Of a stretch of 64,000 nucleotides of DNA, positions 44,628-53,710 are shown in pieces. The notes under the pieces are model-generated. The model did not search any database. It was given only the letters and a program-made list of their open reading frames with translations, and was not told where the DNA came from. The DNA lies in the NCBI GenBank assembly GCA_947290775.1, contig CAMYPM010000003.1, positions 62,001-126,000 of the forward strand, given 5' to 3'. The translations under genes were made by a program, and so were the position numbers. Numbering within the stretch: the first letter of the stretch is position 1; every line of letters starts with the position of its first letter. Origin of the DNA: an uncultured Bacteroidales bacterium (lineage in GTDB: Bacteria; Bacteroidota; Bacteroidia; Bacteroidales; Porphyromonadaceae).

Positions 44628-47126
44628 ATGAAACTTTCAGAGCTACAACCAGGACAAACAGCACGCATACTACGTGTAGGTGGCAGCGGAGCTTTTCGCA
44701 AAAGAATCCTTGAAATGGGATTTCTGCGCGGTAAAGAGGTTACCATGCTTCAAGCTGCTCCCATGAAAGACCCCCTCTACTTTAGAGTAATGGGGTACAA
44801 TGTTTCCATGCGAATAAACGAGGCGAAACTGATCCAAATAGAGCTGATTGAACCTCATGAATTAGAGAGCGCAACACAAGAGGAGAACTTAATCCAATCT
44901 TCTACCTGTGAAAGAGAGAAGAGCGAGCTCGCAATAGTGGATAAAGTGCATAAACGTCCTACCATAAGAGTAGTACTAGTGGGTAATCCTAATTGTGGTA
45001 AAACAACCATCTTCAATGCTGCCAGTGGGGCACATGAACGGGTGGGTAATTATAGTGGAGTGACAGTAGATGCACAAAAAAGTCACTTCAGACATAAGAA
45101 CTACAATATAGAAATAGTGGATCTACCCGGTAGCTATTCTCTTTCCCCCTACAGCCCCGAAGAACTTTTCATTCGCCGCTATTTGACGGATGAAAAAACA
45201 CGTCCGGATATTGTAATTGATGTCGTAGATAGTGGTAATCTGGAGCGCAATCTGTACTTAACCATGCAGATAAAAGAGATGGGGCTAAGAATGGTTGTAG
45301 CCCTCAACATGCATGATGAGTTAGAGAAAAGCAACGCAAAGCTCGATGAACAACAACTCAGCAAGCTATTGGATATACCCCTCGTGCCAACTGTTGGAAG
45401 GACAGGACAAGGACTGGAGGATCTTTTTGATGCAGCTGTTGCCCTATACGAAAAACCGGCATCAGAAGACCGTTTTATTCGAATTCCATACGGAACTAAC
45501 ATAGAGCCATCTGTCAAAGAGTTAAGTGATAGTATAGAGCTACACCTTCGGCTTCCCATTTATATTTCCTCGCGGTATGTGGCGGTCAAATTACTTGAAA
45601 GGGATTCGGAAATAGAACGAATAGTCCAACAAGATAAAAAAGGTGGGTTTATCCTTGCTAAAGCAAAGTATGAGTACGAAAAGATCAATCGTCTCTTAGG
45701 CGGAGAAGAGGTTGAAACAGTTATTACAGACGCTCTATACGGATTTATATCGGGAGCTTTACGCGAAACCTATCGCCCCGCTCAAAGGAGCAAACGAACA
45801 AAGACTGATCGGATTGACCATTGGTTGATACATCGATGGTGGGGCTTTCCTATCTTTATCTTATGCATTGCACTAATGTTCCAGGCGACCTTCTCTCTGG
45901 GGAAGTATCCGCAGGGATGGATAGAGTCCTTGGTCGACTGGTTAGGTAGTACCATCACAGACGCAATGCCATCCGGACCACTGCGCGATCTGATTGTGGA
46001 TGGAATTATCAGTGGAGTGGGCGGAGTCATTGTTTTCTTACCTCAAATATTGATTCTCTACCTATTCATCTCCTTCTTTGAAGATACCGGCTATATGGCG
46101 AGAGCTGCCTTCATTATGGATAAGGTGATGCACAAGATGGGACTCCACGGTAAGAGTTTTATCCCGCTGATTATGGGCTTTGGTTGTAATGTGCCAGCTG
46201 TAATGGCAAGTAGAACAATAGAGAGCCCACAAAGCAGGCTTATCACAATGTTGATAACCCCATTGATGAGTTGTAGTGCACGTCTGCCTATCTATCTACT
46301 CTTAGCCGGAGCATTCTTCCCAAACCAAGCTGGATTAGTATTATTCATAATGTATGCCTTGGGCGTGTTACTTGCAGTTGTGATAGCACGACTCTTCCGC
46401 AAAGCCCTATTTAAAGAGGAAGATATTCCCTTTGTGATGGAATTGCCACCTTATCGCATACCTACTTCTAAGTCGTTGCTGATCCACATGTGGGAAAAGT
46501 CAAAAGAATATCTCCAAAAAATGGGTACTATAATATTAGCAGCCTCAATTGTAATATGGATGCTAAGTTACTTTCCCCGAAAAGATATAATGCAAAGAGA
46601 AGAGGTTGCCATAAATAAGATTGAGCAAAACCAAACACTCTCTGAGACTATGAAGGAGCTGCAAAAGAAAGAGACAACAGAGGCTTTCCGATCTGAGCAG
46701 CAAAGGCAGTCTTACTTGGGACGCATTGGCTTCGGCATACAGCCTATTCTTGCTCCTTTAGGCTTTGATTGGAAGGTGAGCATCGCCATAGTAAGCGGTA
46801 TTCCTGCAAAAGAAGTAGTAGTCAGTACATTAGGTGTGCTCTATACTGGTCAAAGTGATGACTCTGAGGAGTCAACCTTTCGTCTATCGGAAAAGCTTAA
46901 AGCAGACCAAAACGGAACAGAGGGCTCCGGTCTTACTCCTCTGGTAGCAGTTTCCTTCATGCTCTTTGTGTTGCTCTATTTCCCCTGTGTAGCTACTATT
47001 GTAGCTATTAGTCGCGAAGCCGGAAGCTGGAAGTGGGGAGGCATTACGATTGCATATACCTGTCTGCTGGCTTGGATTGTCTCCTTCCTTGTTTATCAAG
47101 GGGGATTATTGTTGGGATTTGTATAA
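44628..47126 (+). CDS. feoB: FeoA-FeoB fusion, ferrous iron transporter
   Basis: An 832-residue fusion. Residues ~1-75 are a FeoA SH3-like domain (LSELQPGQTARILRV); ~110-280 are the FeoB G domain (GNPNCGKTT, switch NYSGVTVD, DLPGSYSLSPYSPEE); the rest is the membrane transporter with Gate motifs (GFGCNVPAVMASR, IPAKEVVVSTLG). It imports Fe(II) across the inner membrane. The frame extends two codons upstream to a GTG at 44622; I use the ATG at 44628 because it matches FeoA starts. The Cys-rich partner follows after 23 nt. No Fur-type palindrome was recognised. Confidence 0.96.
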   Translation: MKLSELQPGQTARILRVGGSGAFRKRILEMGFLRGKEVTMLQAAPMKDPLYFRVMGYNVSMRINEAKLIQIELIEPHELESATQEENLIQSSTCEREKSELAIVDKVHKRPTIRVVLVGNPNCGKTTIFNAASGAHERVGNYSGVTVDAQKSHFRHKNYNIEIVDLPGSYSLSPYSPEELFIRRYLTDEKTRPDIVIDVVDSGNLERNLYLTMQIKEMGLRMVVALNMHDELEKSNAKLDEQQLSKLLDIPLVPTVGRTGQGLEDLFDAAVALYEKPASEDRFIRIPYGTNIEPSVKELSDSIELHLRLPIYISSRYVAVKLLERDSEIERIVQQDKKGGFILAKAKYEYEKINRLLGGEEVETVITDALYGFISGALRETYRPAQRSKRTKTDRIDHWLIHRWWGFPIFILCIALMFQATFSLGKYPQGWIESLVDWLGSTITDAMPSGPLRDLIVDGIISGVGGVIVFLPQILILYLFISFFEDTGYMARAAFIMDKVMHKMGLHGKSFIPLIMGFGCNVPAVMASRTIESPQSRLITMLITPLMSCSARLPIYLLLAGAFFPNQAGLVLFIMYALGVLLAVVIARLFRKALFKEEDIPFVMELPPYRIPTSKSLLIHMWEKSKEYLQKMGTIILAASIVIWMLSYFPRKDIMQREEVAINKIEQNQTLSETMKELQKKETTEAFRSEQQRQSYLGRIGFGIQPILAPLGFDWKVSIAIVSGIPAKEVVVSTLGVLYTGQSDDSEESTFRLSEKLKADQNGTEGSGLTPLVAVSFMLFVLLYFPCVATIVAISREAGSWKWGGITIAYTCLLAWIVSFLVYQGGLLLGFV

Positions 47127-47149
47127 GTGAATGTGTGTTACTTTTGATT

Positions 47150-47323
47150 ATGAGCACCTCGGTACAATTAATCATTGTCTATATAATAGCCGCGTTAACA
47201 ATCACTCTCATTGTACGACGCTTGTTAAAGATGCTAAGGTCTAAAGGGGGAAAAGGGGCTCCACATTGTCCGGGATGCTCCAAATGCACTATGCACCCTA
47301 TACCCGAGAAGCAGAAGAAGTAA
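47150..47323 (+). CDS. FeoB-associated Cys-rich membrane protein
   Basis: A 57-residue protein: one membrane helix (~6-24), a basic stretch, then a CPGCSKC motif (C-x2-C-x2-C) and a Lys-rich end. This matches the small FeoB-associated Cys-rich family (FeoC-like position). The longer in-frame start at 47033 lies inside feoB and is not used; the ATG at 47150 gives a hydrophobic N-terminus as expected. The stop is 7 bp from the convergent HU/LysM stop. Confidence 0.88.
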   Translation: MSTSVQLIIVYIIAALTITLIVRRLLKMLRSKGGKGAPHCPGCSKCTMHPIPEKQKK

Positions 47324-47330
47324 AGCCCCC

Positions 47331-48629
47331 TTATAGCTTGTCTGCATCCGAATGCTTTAGCTTAGACTGAAGTTCCTCGGCTGCCTGTATCGATTCAGTA
47401 TTATTTGCTGAAATACCCCATGACTCTAATGGGGGAAGATAGATCTTTGTATTGGGCTCAAGATGGTCAAATGACAAGAGCACATCCTTATTGGCATTAT
47501 ATATATAAACCCAGAAGACCCTATTCCCATAAGTTTTGGTAGCAATCGATGCTAATGTATCCCCACTTCTAACGACATAAGGCGTATAACCTGATTCTAC
47601 ACGAAGATCAAGCTTCTGAGACCTATTCACTTTAGGTTTAGTATCAACTTGCTGAACAGCAACAGTAGGTTGCCGGTCTGTAGAGTCTTTTTTATCCTCG
47701 CGAACAGAAGATTCTGAATAAGGTGCACAAGTAGGCTCTTTTTCTTCAGTAATAGTAGTTTGAGGCACCGAAGCTACTGCGTCTTCACGAGATAGAGAGG
47801 TACAACCTTGCGATTGACGTAAGTGAGGGACAATTGAAATAATAAAGTATCCTAAAGAAAGAATCAATATTACAAGTAGCCATACCTTTAGCCCTGCCCC
47901 ATCTTTCTTCTGCTTCTTTTCTTTGGTATCTCTAATGGGTGGGGGGGTAGTAGTCTGTGAGATCTTTTTAATAGGTGGGGGAAGAATAGCTTTTTGTGGC
48001 AGTTCAGGAGGTGTTGTTCTACGAAGAGCAAGAGGAATATAGAGAGGTTCGTACCTAAGAGCTTCCATAAGTGAGGGAAATGATTGCTCCCTTATGCCTG
48101 ATAAAATATTTTCGTTATTGAGCTTTGTCGGGGATAGAGCTGAAAATGGCTTATTGATATTGTTTAAAAGCTCTTGTGAAGGAGTCAAAAAAATCTTACT
48201 TCCATCGGAGGTAGCGCTAAAGGTACCTATGTGTTGCCACTGCAAACAGTACCCCGCACACATACACTCTTTAAAGGAATCTTTTATAGCATTAGACACC
48301 TTAAGAATTGTCTCTTTAGTGTAGGATAGTGTTTCAATGAGTAACTGATTGATAAGGTCGGTTCCTTGTATGGTAACAGGGGAGACAACGAGCCTAATAT
48401 GAGGCGGAATGATCCAGGACTCACCATTAGATAGGTGTGCCACAAATTCTCCCTCCTTCAGGGTAGATAGTTCAACAATGCCCGGCAGGGTAGTCCCGGA
48501 AACTGTATATTCGGATGAAAGACGCTGGACAGTAAGCTCAATTAGCTTTTCCCAAACAGTCTTTACGGTATCATAATCTAAAGATGATGCCTCCGATAGT
48601 TTAATTAACCACTGTGCCGTTTCAATCAT
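47331..48629 (-). CDS. Membrane protein with two HU-like domains and a LysM domain
   Basis: A 432-residue protein. Residues ~1-85 and ~88-170 fit the two CCDC81-type prokaryotic HU domains (IPPHIRLVVSP closing the first; LLNNINKPFSALSPTKL closing the second). A Pro-rich linker and a KKQKKDG stretch precede one membrane helix (249-267), then a Thr/Lys-rich region and a C-terminal LysM (~345-395; YVVRSGDTLASIATKTYGN). By the positive-inside rule the HU part is cytoplasmic and LysM periplasmic, so it could tether the nucleoid to peptidoglycan. Relatives usually end in SPOR rather than LysM, as far as I know. Last in the nspC-ftsY-rimO run (31-nt gap). Confidence 0.8.
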   Translation of the reverse strand: MIETAQWLIKLSEASSLDYDTVKTVWEKLIELTVQRLSSEYTVSGTTLPGIVELSTLKEGEFVAHLSNGESWIIPPHIRLVVSPVTIQGTDLINQLLIETLSYTKETILKVSNAIKDSFKECMCAGYCLQWQHIGTFSATSDGSKIFLTPSQELLNNINKPFSALSPTKLNNENILSGIREQSFPSLMEALRYEPLYIPLALRRTTPPELPQKAILPPPIKKISQTTTPPPIRDTKEKKQKKDGAGLKVWLLVILILSLGYFIISIVPHLRQSQGCTSLSREDAVASVPQTTITEEKEPTCAPYSESSVREDKKDSTDRQPTVAVQQVDTKPKVNRSQKLDLRVESGYTPYVVRSGDTLASIATKTYGNRVFWVYIYNANKDVLLSFDHLEPNTKIYLPPLESWGISANNTESIQAAEELQSKLKHSDADKL

Positions 48630-48660
48630 ATTAGAGTCTCAAATTAAAGAGCAATTTTGT

Positions 48661-49965
48661 CTATTGTACGATAGGGTGAGCGACAAGATCAAATCCTTCC
48701 GTTGCCGTAATCTCACACATGTAGTAGTGTCCGGTGACAAGTCCTCTTGTTTGCTCCTTTGGAATAAGTACTTCCGGATCTACTTCAGGGGAATCGTATT
48801 CAGTTCGCCCTATATAATAATCACTTTCTGTACGATCGATCAGCACTTCCATCTGCTTTCCTATTAAGCTATCACTAAAGGAAGCCCCAATTGGTTCCTG
48901 ACAATTCATGAGTTGCTCCAAGCGCTCTGCCTTTATTTCTTGAGGCACATTATCCTCATAGTACTTGTATGCGTAAGTGTCTTTCTCATGCGAATAGGCA
49001 AAGGCCCCCAAGCGTTCAAATCGAGTTGACTCAACGAAATCTAGTAATTCGTCAAAATCTTTTTCCTCCTCTCCCGGATGTCCCACCATCATGGTAGTGC
49101 GAAGCACTATGTCAGGTACCTCACTACGAATATATTGGATCAGGTCGATAGTCTCCTCCTTCGTAATACCTCGTCGCATTAAGCGCAACATTTTATTTGA
49201 TGCATGTTGCAAAGCAATATCAAGGTAATGGCATATATTCTCCCGCTCTCGAATTACAGGGATAATCTCTCTCGGGAAGCCTGTAGGATAAGCGTAATGC
49301 AGACGGATTCTTCTTATATCCTTTATATCGCTCAGACTCAATAGGAGATCACGTAAGGCGCCATTCTTGCCAATATCCGATCCGTAGGAAGTAAGGTCTT
49401 GAGCGATGAGTTGTATCTCTGTGACTCCTTTAGAAGCCAGTGTTTTACCCTCTTGAACCAATTCAGATATCGGGCGAGACTTCATATTGCCTGTAATAAT
49501 CGGGATAGCACAGTAAGAACAGTACCGATTACATCCTTCCGAGATTTTCATATAGGCATAATGATGTGGAGTAGTAAGCGTCCTCTCGCCTAAGATAGCT
49601 CTGGTCGCTACTCCCAGATCTGAAAGCATTTTATGCCAATCGAATTTCCCGTAGAAAGCATCCACCTCAGGTATTTCGGATTCCAATTCATCACGGAAGC
49701 GTTCACTTAGACAGCCCATTACGATCAACTTGGCAATTCGTCCACTTTTTTTAGCCTCTACAAAGCCCAGGATTGTATTGATAGACTCCTCCTGTGCGGC
49801 CGCAATAAACCCACAAGTATTAACTACTACGATCTCTCCGGTAATCCTTTTCGGATCGTGCCGCACACGATAGCCGGATGAAGCGAACAATCGAATTAAT
49901 TGCTCGCTATCAACAAGATTCTTCGAGCAGCCTAAAGTGATGATATTAACCTCTCCTCGATGCAT
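48661..49965 (-). CDS. rimO: Ribosomal protein S12 methylthiotransferase RimO
   Basis: A 434-residue radical-SAM enzyme that methylthiolates an Asp of ribosomal protein S12. The N-terminal UPF0004 domain has cluster cysteines 13, 51 and 85; the radical-SAM cluster CNRYCSYC has Cys145, 149 and 152; a TRAM domain closes the chain (~365-430). ITLGCSKNLVDSE at the start distinguishes it from MiaB. It begins right at the ftsY stop codon, with no gap. Confidence 0.96.
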   Translation of the reverse strand: MHRGEVNIITLGCSKNLVDSEQLIRLFASSGYRVRHDPKRITGEIVVVNTCGFIAAAQEESINTILGFVEAKKSGRIAKLIVMGCLSERFRDELESEIPEVDAFYGKFDWHKMLSDLGVATRAILGERTLTTPHHYAYMKISEGCNRYCSYCAIPIITGNMKSRPISELVQEGKTLASKGVTEIQLIAQDLTSYGSDIGKNGALRDLLLSLSDIKDIRRIRLHYAYPTGFPREIIPVIRERENICHYLDIALQHASNKMLRLMRRGITKEETIDLIQYIRSEVPDIVLRTTMMVGHPGEEEKDFDELLDFVESTRFERLGAFAYSHEKDTYAYKYYEDNVPQEIKAERLEQLMNCQEPIGASFSDSLIGKQMEVLIDRTESDYYIGRTEYDSPEVDPEVLIPKEQTRGLVTGHYYMCEITATEGFDLVAHPIVQ

Positions 49966-50916
49966 TTATCCAAATAGAGAATCAACAAATTCTTTCTTCC
50001 TGAAGAGCTGCAAATCATCTATCTTTTCTCCTATTCCGATATATTTTACCGGAACCTTAAATTGATCTGATATGCCGATTACTACACCTCCTTTAGCTGT
50101 TCCATCCAGCTTAGTAATAGCAAGGGCAGTTACCTCTGTGGCAGCTGTGAATTGCTTGGCTTGTTCAAAGGCATTCTGACCTGTAGATCCATCTAATACT
50201 AGCAATACTTCCTGAGGCGCATCCGGTACAACTTTTTGCATCACGCGCTTAATCTTGGTAAGCTCATTCATCAGTCCCACTTTATTGTGTAGCCGACCGG
50301 CTGTATCAATAAGTACAATATCAGCCCCCTGAGAAACTGCCGACGACAGCGTATCAAAAGCTACAGAAGCCGGATCACTGCCCATTGTTTGCTTTACAAT
50401 AGGTACGTCTACCCGTTGCGCCCATACTTCTAATTGATCAATAGCTGCTGCACGAAATGTATCTGCCGCTCCGATTACTACCTTGTGACCTGCTTTCTTA
50501 AATTGATAGGCGAGTTTGCCAATAGTCGTCGTTTTTCCTACACCATTGACCCCCACTACCATAATTACATAAGGACGCTTAACCCCTTCCAGAGAAAAAC
50601 TATCCCCATCTACTAATCCATTTTCTGTGAGCAAAGCCTCAATTTCCTCTTTAAGAATCACATTGAGCTCACTAGTTGATACATATTTGTCACGTGCTAC
50701 ACGCGCCTCGATACGTTTGATTATTTTCAGCGTTGTATCAACCCCCACATCGCTTGTTACGAGTACATCTTCCAGATTATCCAGTACTTCGTCGTCAACC
50801 GTTGACTTACCTACTATAGCTCGTGTGAGCTTGCCAACCACATTCTCTTTGCTTTTAGAAAGCCCTTCGTCAAGTGTCTCTTTTTTCTTCTTAGAGAAGA
50901 TGCCAAATAATCCCAT
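49966..50916 (-). CDS. ftsY: Signal recognition particle receptor FtsY
   Basis: A 316-residue SRP receptor GTPase, the short form lacking the acidic A domain. N domain ~15-100; G1 GVNGVGKTT near 122-130; DTFRAAA near 150; DTAGR near 205; TKLDGTAKGG near 265. It docks ribosome-SRP complexes on the membrane. It starts 9 nt after nspC and abuts rimO, so the genes are cotranscribed. Confidence 0.97.
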   Translation of the reverse strand: MGLFGIFSKKKKETLDEGLSKSKENVVGKLTRAIVGKSTVDDEVLDNLEDVLVTSDVGVDTTLKIIKRIEARVARDKYVSTSELNVILKEEIEALLTENGLVDGDSFSLEGVKRPYVIMVVGVNGVGKTTTIGKLAYQFKKAGHKVVIGAADTFRAAAIDQLEVWAQRVDVPIVKQTMGSDPASVAFDTLSSAVSQGADIVLIDTAGRLHNKVGLMNELTKIKRVMQKVVPDAPQEVLLVLDGSTGQNAFEQAKQFTAATEVTALAITKLDGTAKGGVVIGISDQFKVPVKYIGIGEKIDDLQLFRKKEFVDSLFG

Positions 50917-50925
50917 ATCTCAAAC

Positions 50926-52065
50926 TTAATCCATTCTTCTTTTGTAATCCTCATAGGTGAAGTGTCTGAGCACTTCATAGCCGCCCTCTTCATGTAGCAG
51001 CACAATATCCGGATGCGCTACTCCATTAAACATATTCGTTTTTACTGTGGTGTAGTGTAGCATATCCTCAAATATAATTTCATCTCCTATTTCAAGTGGT
51101 TCGTCAAAGCTCCATGACCCTATATAGTCACCACTTAAGCAGCTCATCCCCCCCAAGCGATAGGTTGGAAGACCATTGATAGGTTCTTGATGCGCACCTC
51201 TAACAATGGGGTTGTAGGGCATTTCTAAGCAATCCGGCATATGGCAAGTAAACGACACATCCAGAATAGCGGTTTGAATACCTGCATGAGACACTATGTC
51301 CACTACATGACTAATTAAAAAACCTGTTTGCCATGCAAAGGCACTTCCCGGTTCAAGGATTAGTTTTAGATGTGGATAGCGCTGCTTAAAGCCCTTGAGA
51401 ACCTCTACAAGATGCTCTATATTGTACTCTTTATGCGTCATTAAATGCCCCCCTCCCATATTAAGCCATTGGGCTTGGCGTAGGGCTGTATCAAATTTCT
51501 TGGAAATAATACCCAAAGTACGCTCTAACTGAAAGCTATTTCCTTCGCACAATACATGAAAGTGTAATCCTTCAATACCTTCGGGCAATCCTTTGTCCAA
51601 GGCTTCGGCGGTAACACCGAATCGGCTACCTGGAAGAGCCGGATTATATAAGTCAGTTTCTACAGGAGAGTATTCCGGATTGATACGGATACCATACGAC
51701 ACATTAGGAGATAAATTTCCTTTATATCGTTCGTATTGAGAAAGAGAATTGAAGGAGATGTGAGAGGCATATTGTTGCCATTGTGCCCATTCGTTTGGTA
51801 GGTATGCAGGGGTGAAAGCATGTACTTGAGACTTCATCTCTTCATACCCCAAGCGAGCCTCCCAAAGAGAGCTTGCCGTAGAGGAAAAACCATACTCTCT
51901 AAATATGGGGAACGTACGCCAAAGTGCATACGACTTAAACGCCAAGATAATCTCGGCACCACTTTCATCGGATACCTCTTTGATAGTAGCAAGATTTCGT
52001 CTAAGCAATCTTTCCTCTAACACATAGGAGGCACGCTCTATTTCAGGATAGTCAATTCTCTTCAC
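50926..52065 (-). CDS. nspC: Carboxynorspermidine decarboxylase
   Basis: A 379-residue PLP-dependent decarboxylase of the ornithine/DAP decarboxylase fold that makes norspermidine or spermidine from the carboxy form. PLP Lys in AFKSYAL near residue 44; HFHVLCEG near 172; MGGGHLMT near 215; LEPGSAFAW near 250; catalytic-Cys region CLSGDYIGSW near 315. The partner carboxy(nor)spermidine dehydrogenase is not in the window. First gene of the nspC-ftsY-rimO-HU/LysM run; candidate promoter boxes lie ~170 nt upstream. Confidence 0.94.
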   Translation of the reverse strand: MKRIDYPEIERASYVLEERLLRRNLATIKEVSDESGAEIILAFKSYALWRTFPIFREYGFSSTASSLWEARLGYEEMKSQVHAFTPAYLPNEWAQWQQYASHISFNSLSQYERYKGNLSPNVSYGIRINPEYSPVETDLYNPALPGSRFGVTAEALDKGLPEGIEGLHFHVLCEGNSFQLERTLGIISKKFDTALRQAQWLNMGGGHLMTHKEYNIEHLVEVLKGFKQRYPHLKLILEPGSAFAWQTGFLISHVVDIVSHAGIQTAILDVSFTCHMPDCLEMPYNPIVRGAHQEPINGLPTYRLGGMSCLSGDYIGSWSFDEPLEIGDEIIFEDMLHYTTVKTNMFNGVAHPDIVLLHEEGGYEVLRHFTYEDYKRRMD

Positions 52066-52180
52066 ACTATAAAAGACATGTTGTTGAATAACCGCTTATC
52101 TTACAAGTAAATGCCTCCTATCCAACTCGGTAGAAGAGACACTTTCAGTAAAATGGATATTCAAATTCCTTCGTAGTTAG

Positions 52181-52200
52181 AGACTTTTTCAAAAGTCTCA
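52181..52200. repeat. 9-bp inverted repeat upstream of nspC
   Basis: GAGACTTTT and AAAAGTCTC with a 2-nt spacer. It lies between the nspC -7 boxes and its start codon, so it would form a hairpin in the nspC leader. Confidence 0.5.
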
Positions 52201-52229
52201 ATGCATTTATTCTCTTTCTTTTACCCGTA

Positions 52230-52247
52230 CAAAGATAGACAAAATTA
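52230..52247 (-). promoter_or_regulatory. Two overlapping -7 boxes for nspC
   Basis: Minus-strand TATCTTTG (52237-52230) and TAATTTTG (52247-52240). Between here and array D (52248-52496) I see no further supported feature. Confidence 0.5.
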
Positions 52248-52496
52248 GAAGGATTACTTCTTCTTTTATCAGCGTAGCAGAAGAAGAGAGTAGTAGTCTA
52301 GGAAAAGTGTTTTCCCCACAGCTTTTATGCGGAAGTAAGTGACGAGCCAAGAAATGAAAGTTTCGTATACCGAGGAGAAATCGATGAATAAAGGTTCCGT
52401 TCTGCGTGTGATACAAACACTCGTCAGCCGCATTGTTTAAGGATCATAAGATTCCCTTTTATGTGATGGGCAACATATCCTCTTTGGGCTATGAAA

Positions 52497-52584
52497 ATAG
52501 ATCTATATCTTTTCCACAAAAGATACAGATGTTTCAAATGAAAGGTACTGATATTTCATTTCATGGATCAGTACCTTTCGTGAA
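52497..52584. repeat. 22-bp-pitch array D, four units
   Basis: Units at 52497-52518, 52519-52540, 52541-52562 and 52563-52584, beginning ATAG, AAAG, AAAG and ATGG. Units 3 and 4 are inverted copies: GAAAGGTACTGAT (52540-52552) is the exact reverse complement of ATCAGTACCTTTC (52567-52579). The array ends 2 bp before the msrAB stop codon. Confidence 0.75.
52540..52579 (-). terminator. Possible msrAB terminator formed by array D
   Basis: A perfect 13-bp stem with a 14-nt loop, 7 nt past the msrAB stop. The following minus-strand sequence (ATTTGAAAC) is only weakly T-rich. Confidence 0.45.
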
Positions 52585-52586
52585 GT

Positions 52587-53522
52587 CTATTCTTTGATCA
52601 TTGGGATGTACTGCCCATAGCCCTCCGCCTCCATATCCTTTAAAGGAATAAATCGCAGTGCAGCACTGTTAATACAGTAGCGAAGTCCCCCATCTTCTAG
52701 AGGACCATCTTCAAATACGTGTCCCAGATGAATACCACTTGACGCGCCTTTGACCTCAGTGCGAAGCATACCATGGGAGCGGTCTGTATGTTCAGTTACA
52801 GCGGTTTCACTAATGGGACGTGTGAAAGCAGGCCATCCACAACCACTCTCATACTTGTCGCAAGATATAAACAATGGAGTGCCATCCACTATGTCCACAT
52901 AGATGCCCGGTTCGAAAGTGTTGTTGTACTCATTGGCATAAGGAGGCTCGGTAGCGGCTTCTAATGTAACTTGGTATTGCAATGGGGTAAGGCGTTGCTT
53001 GAGAAGCTCTTTATCGATATAGCGTGTGCGATGTGCTTCTCTAATTTTGGAGCGACTGATGTGACAATACCCACCGGGATGCTTTTCTAAATACTTTTGG
53101 TGGTACTCTTCGGCCGGATAGAAGTTTTTCAATGACATAACCTCTACTACAATGGGCGATGCATACTTTTTTTGCTCTGAAGCTATTATACTTTGAATGA
53201 CTTTCTCATCCTCCGGGGCCGTAAAGTAGATACCGGTTCGATAGCTGCGTCCCACATCATTGCCTTGTCGGTTCAATATTGTGGGATCTACAACCTTGAA
53301 GTACATTTCAAGAATAAAGCTGAGTGGTACTTGGTCGCTATCGTAGTGCACGGCAATAGTTTCCGCATAATCACTATTCGTGTCTTCATAGCGAGGATTC
53401 TCAATCAAAGAGTTAGCATATCCCACTTCTGTTTTAGTAACTCCTTGTATCCCATCAAAATAGGCCTGCATACCCCAAAAGCAACCGCCCGCCAGATAAA
53501 TTATTTTGATCATTGCTGTCAT
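52587..53522 (-). CDS. msrAB: Methionine sulfoxide reductase MsrA-MsrB fusion
   Basis: A 311-residue bifunctional repair enzyme. MsrA (~4-165, S-form) has GGCFWG near residue 12 with the catalytic Cys; MsrB (~170-305, R-form) has [20 protein letters not shown] and the catalytic Cys in RYCINSAAL. No signal peptide, so cytoplasmic. A Met at residue 4 is an equally good start. It could draw electrons from TrxA. The stop codon nearly touches repeat array D. Confidence 0.95.
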   Translation of the reverse strand: MTAMIKIIYLAGGCFWGMQAYFDGIQGVTKTEVGYANSLIENPRYEDTNSDYAETIAVHYDSDQVPLSFILEMYFKVVDPTILNRQGNDVGRSYRTGIYFTAPEDEKVIQSIIASEQKKYASPIVVEVMSLKNFYPAEEYHQKYLEKHPGGYCHISRSKIREAHRTRYIDKELLKQRLTPLQYQVTLEAATEPPYANEYNNTFEPGIYVDIVDGTPLFISCDKYESGCGWPAFTRPISETAVTEHTDRSHGMLRTEVKGASSGIHLGHVFEDGPLEDGGLRYCINSAALRFIPLKDMEAEGYGQYIPMIKE

Positions 53523-53651
53523 TTGTTCATTGTTATATATTTATTATTTGTCCACATTTATGAGACCTTTACCTAATGCTCCTTATTCAAAGCGTTGTTT
53601 TTGCTTTCAGCCTCTTAAGAATATGGAGTACTAAGATAAGCAATATAAAGA

Positions 53652-53682
53652 AAAGGGCTGTACCAAAGCGGTACAACCCTTT
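53652..53682 (-). terminator. Terminator of the large M16 peptidase
   Basis: AAAGGGCTGTACC (53652-53664) and GGTACAACCCTTT (53670-53682), 13-bp stem with one G-T pair, then TTCTTT on the minus strand. Confidence 0.85.
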
Positions 53683-53710
53683 CCAATAACTTTTGCTCTA
53701 AGAGTGTGTG

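Noticed and set aside
47033..47149. Longer N-terminus of the FeoB-associated protein
   Set aside because: It would overlap the feoB coding end by 94 bp, and the extra residues do not fit the family.
52207..52416. 69-codon minus-strand frame upstream of nspC
   Set aside because: Its end overlaps the nspC -7 boxes and the product has no recognisable feature.
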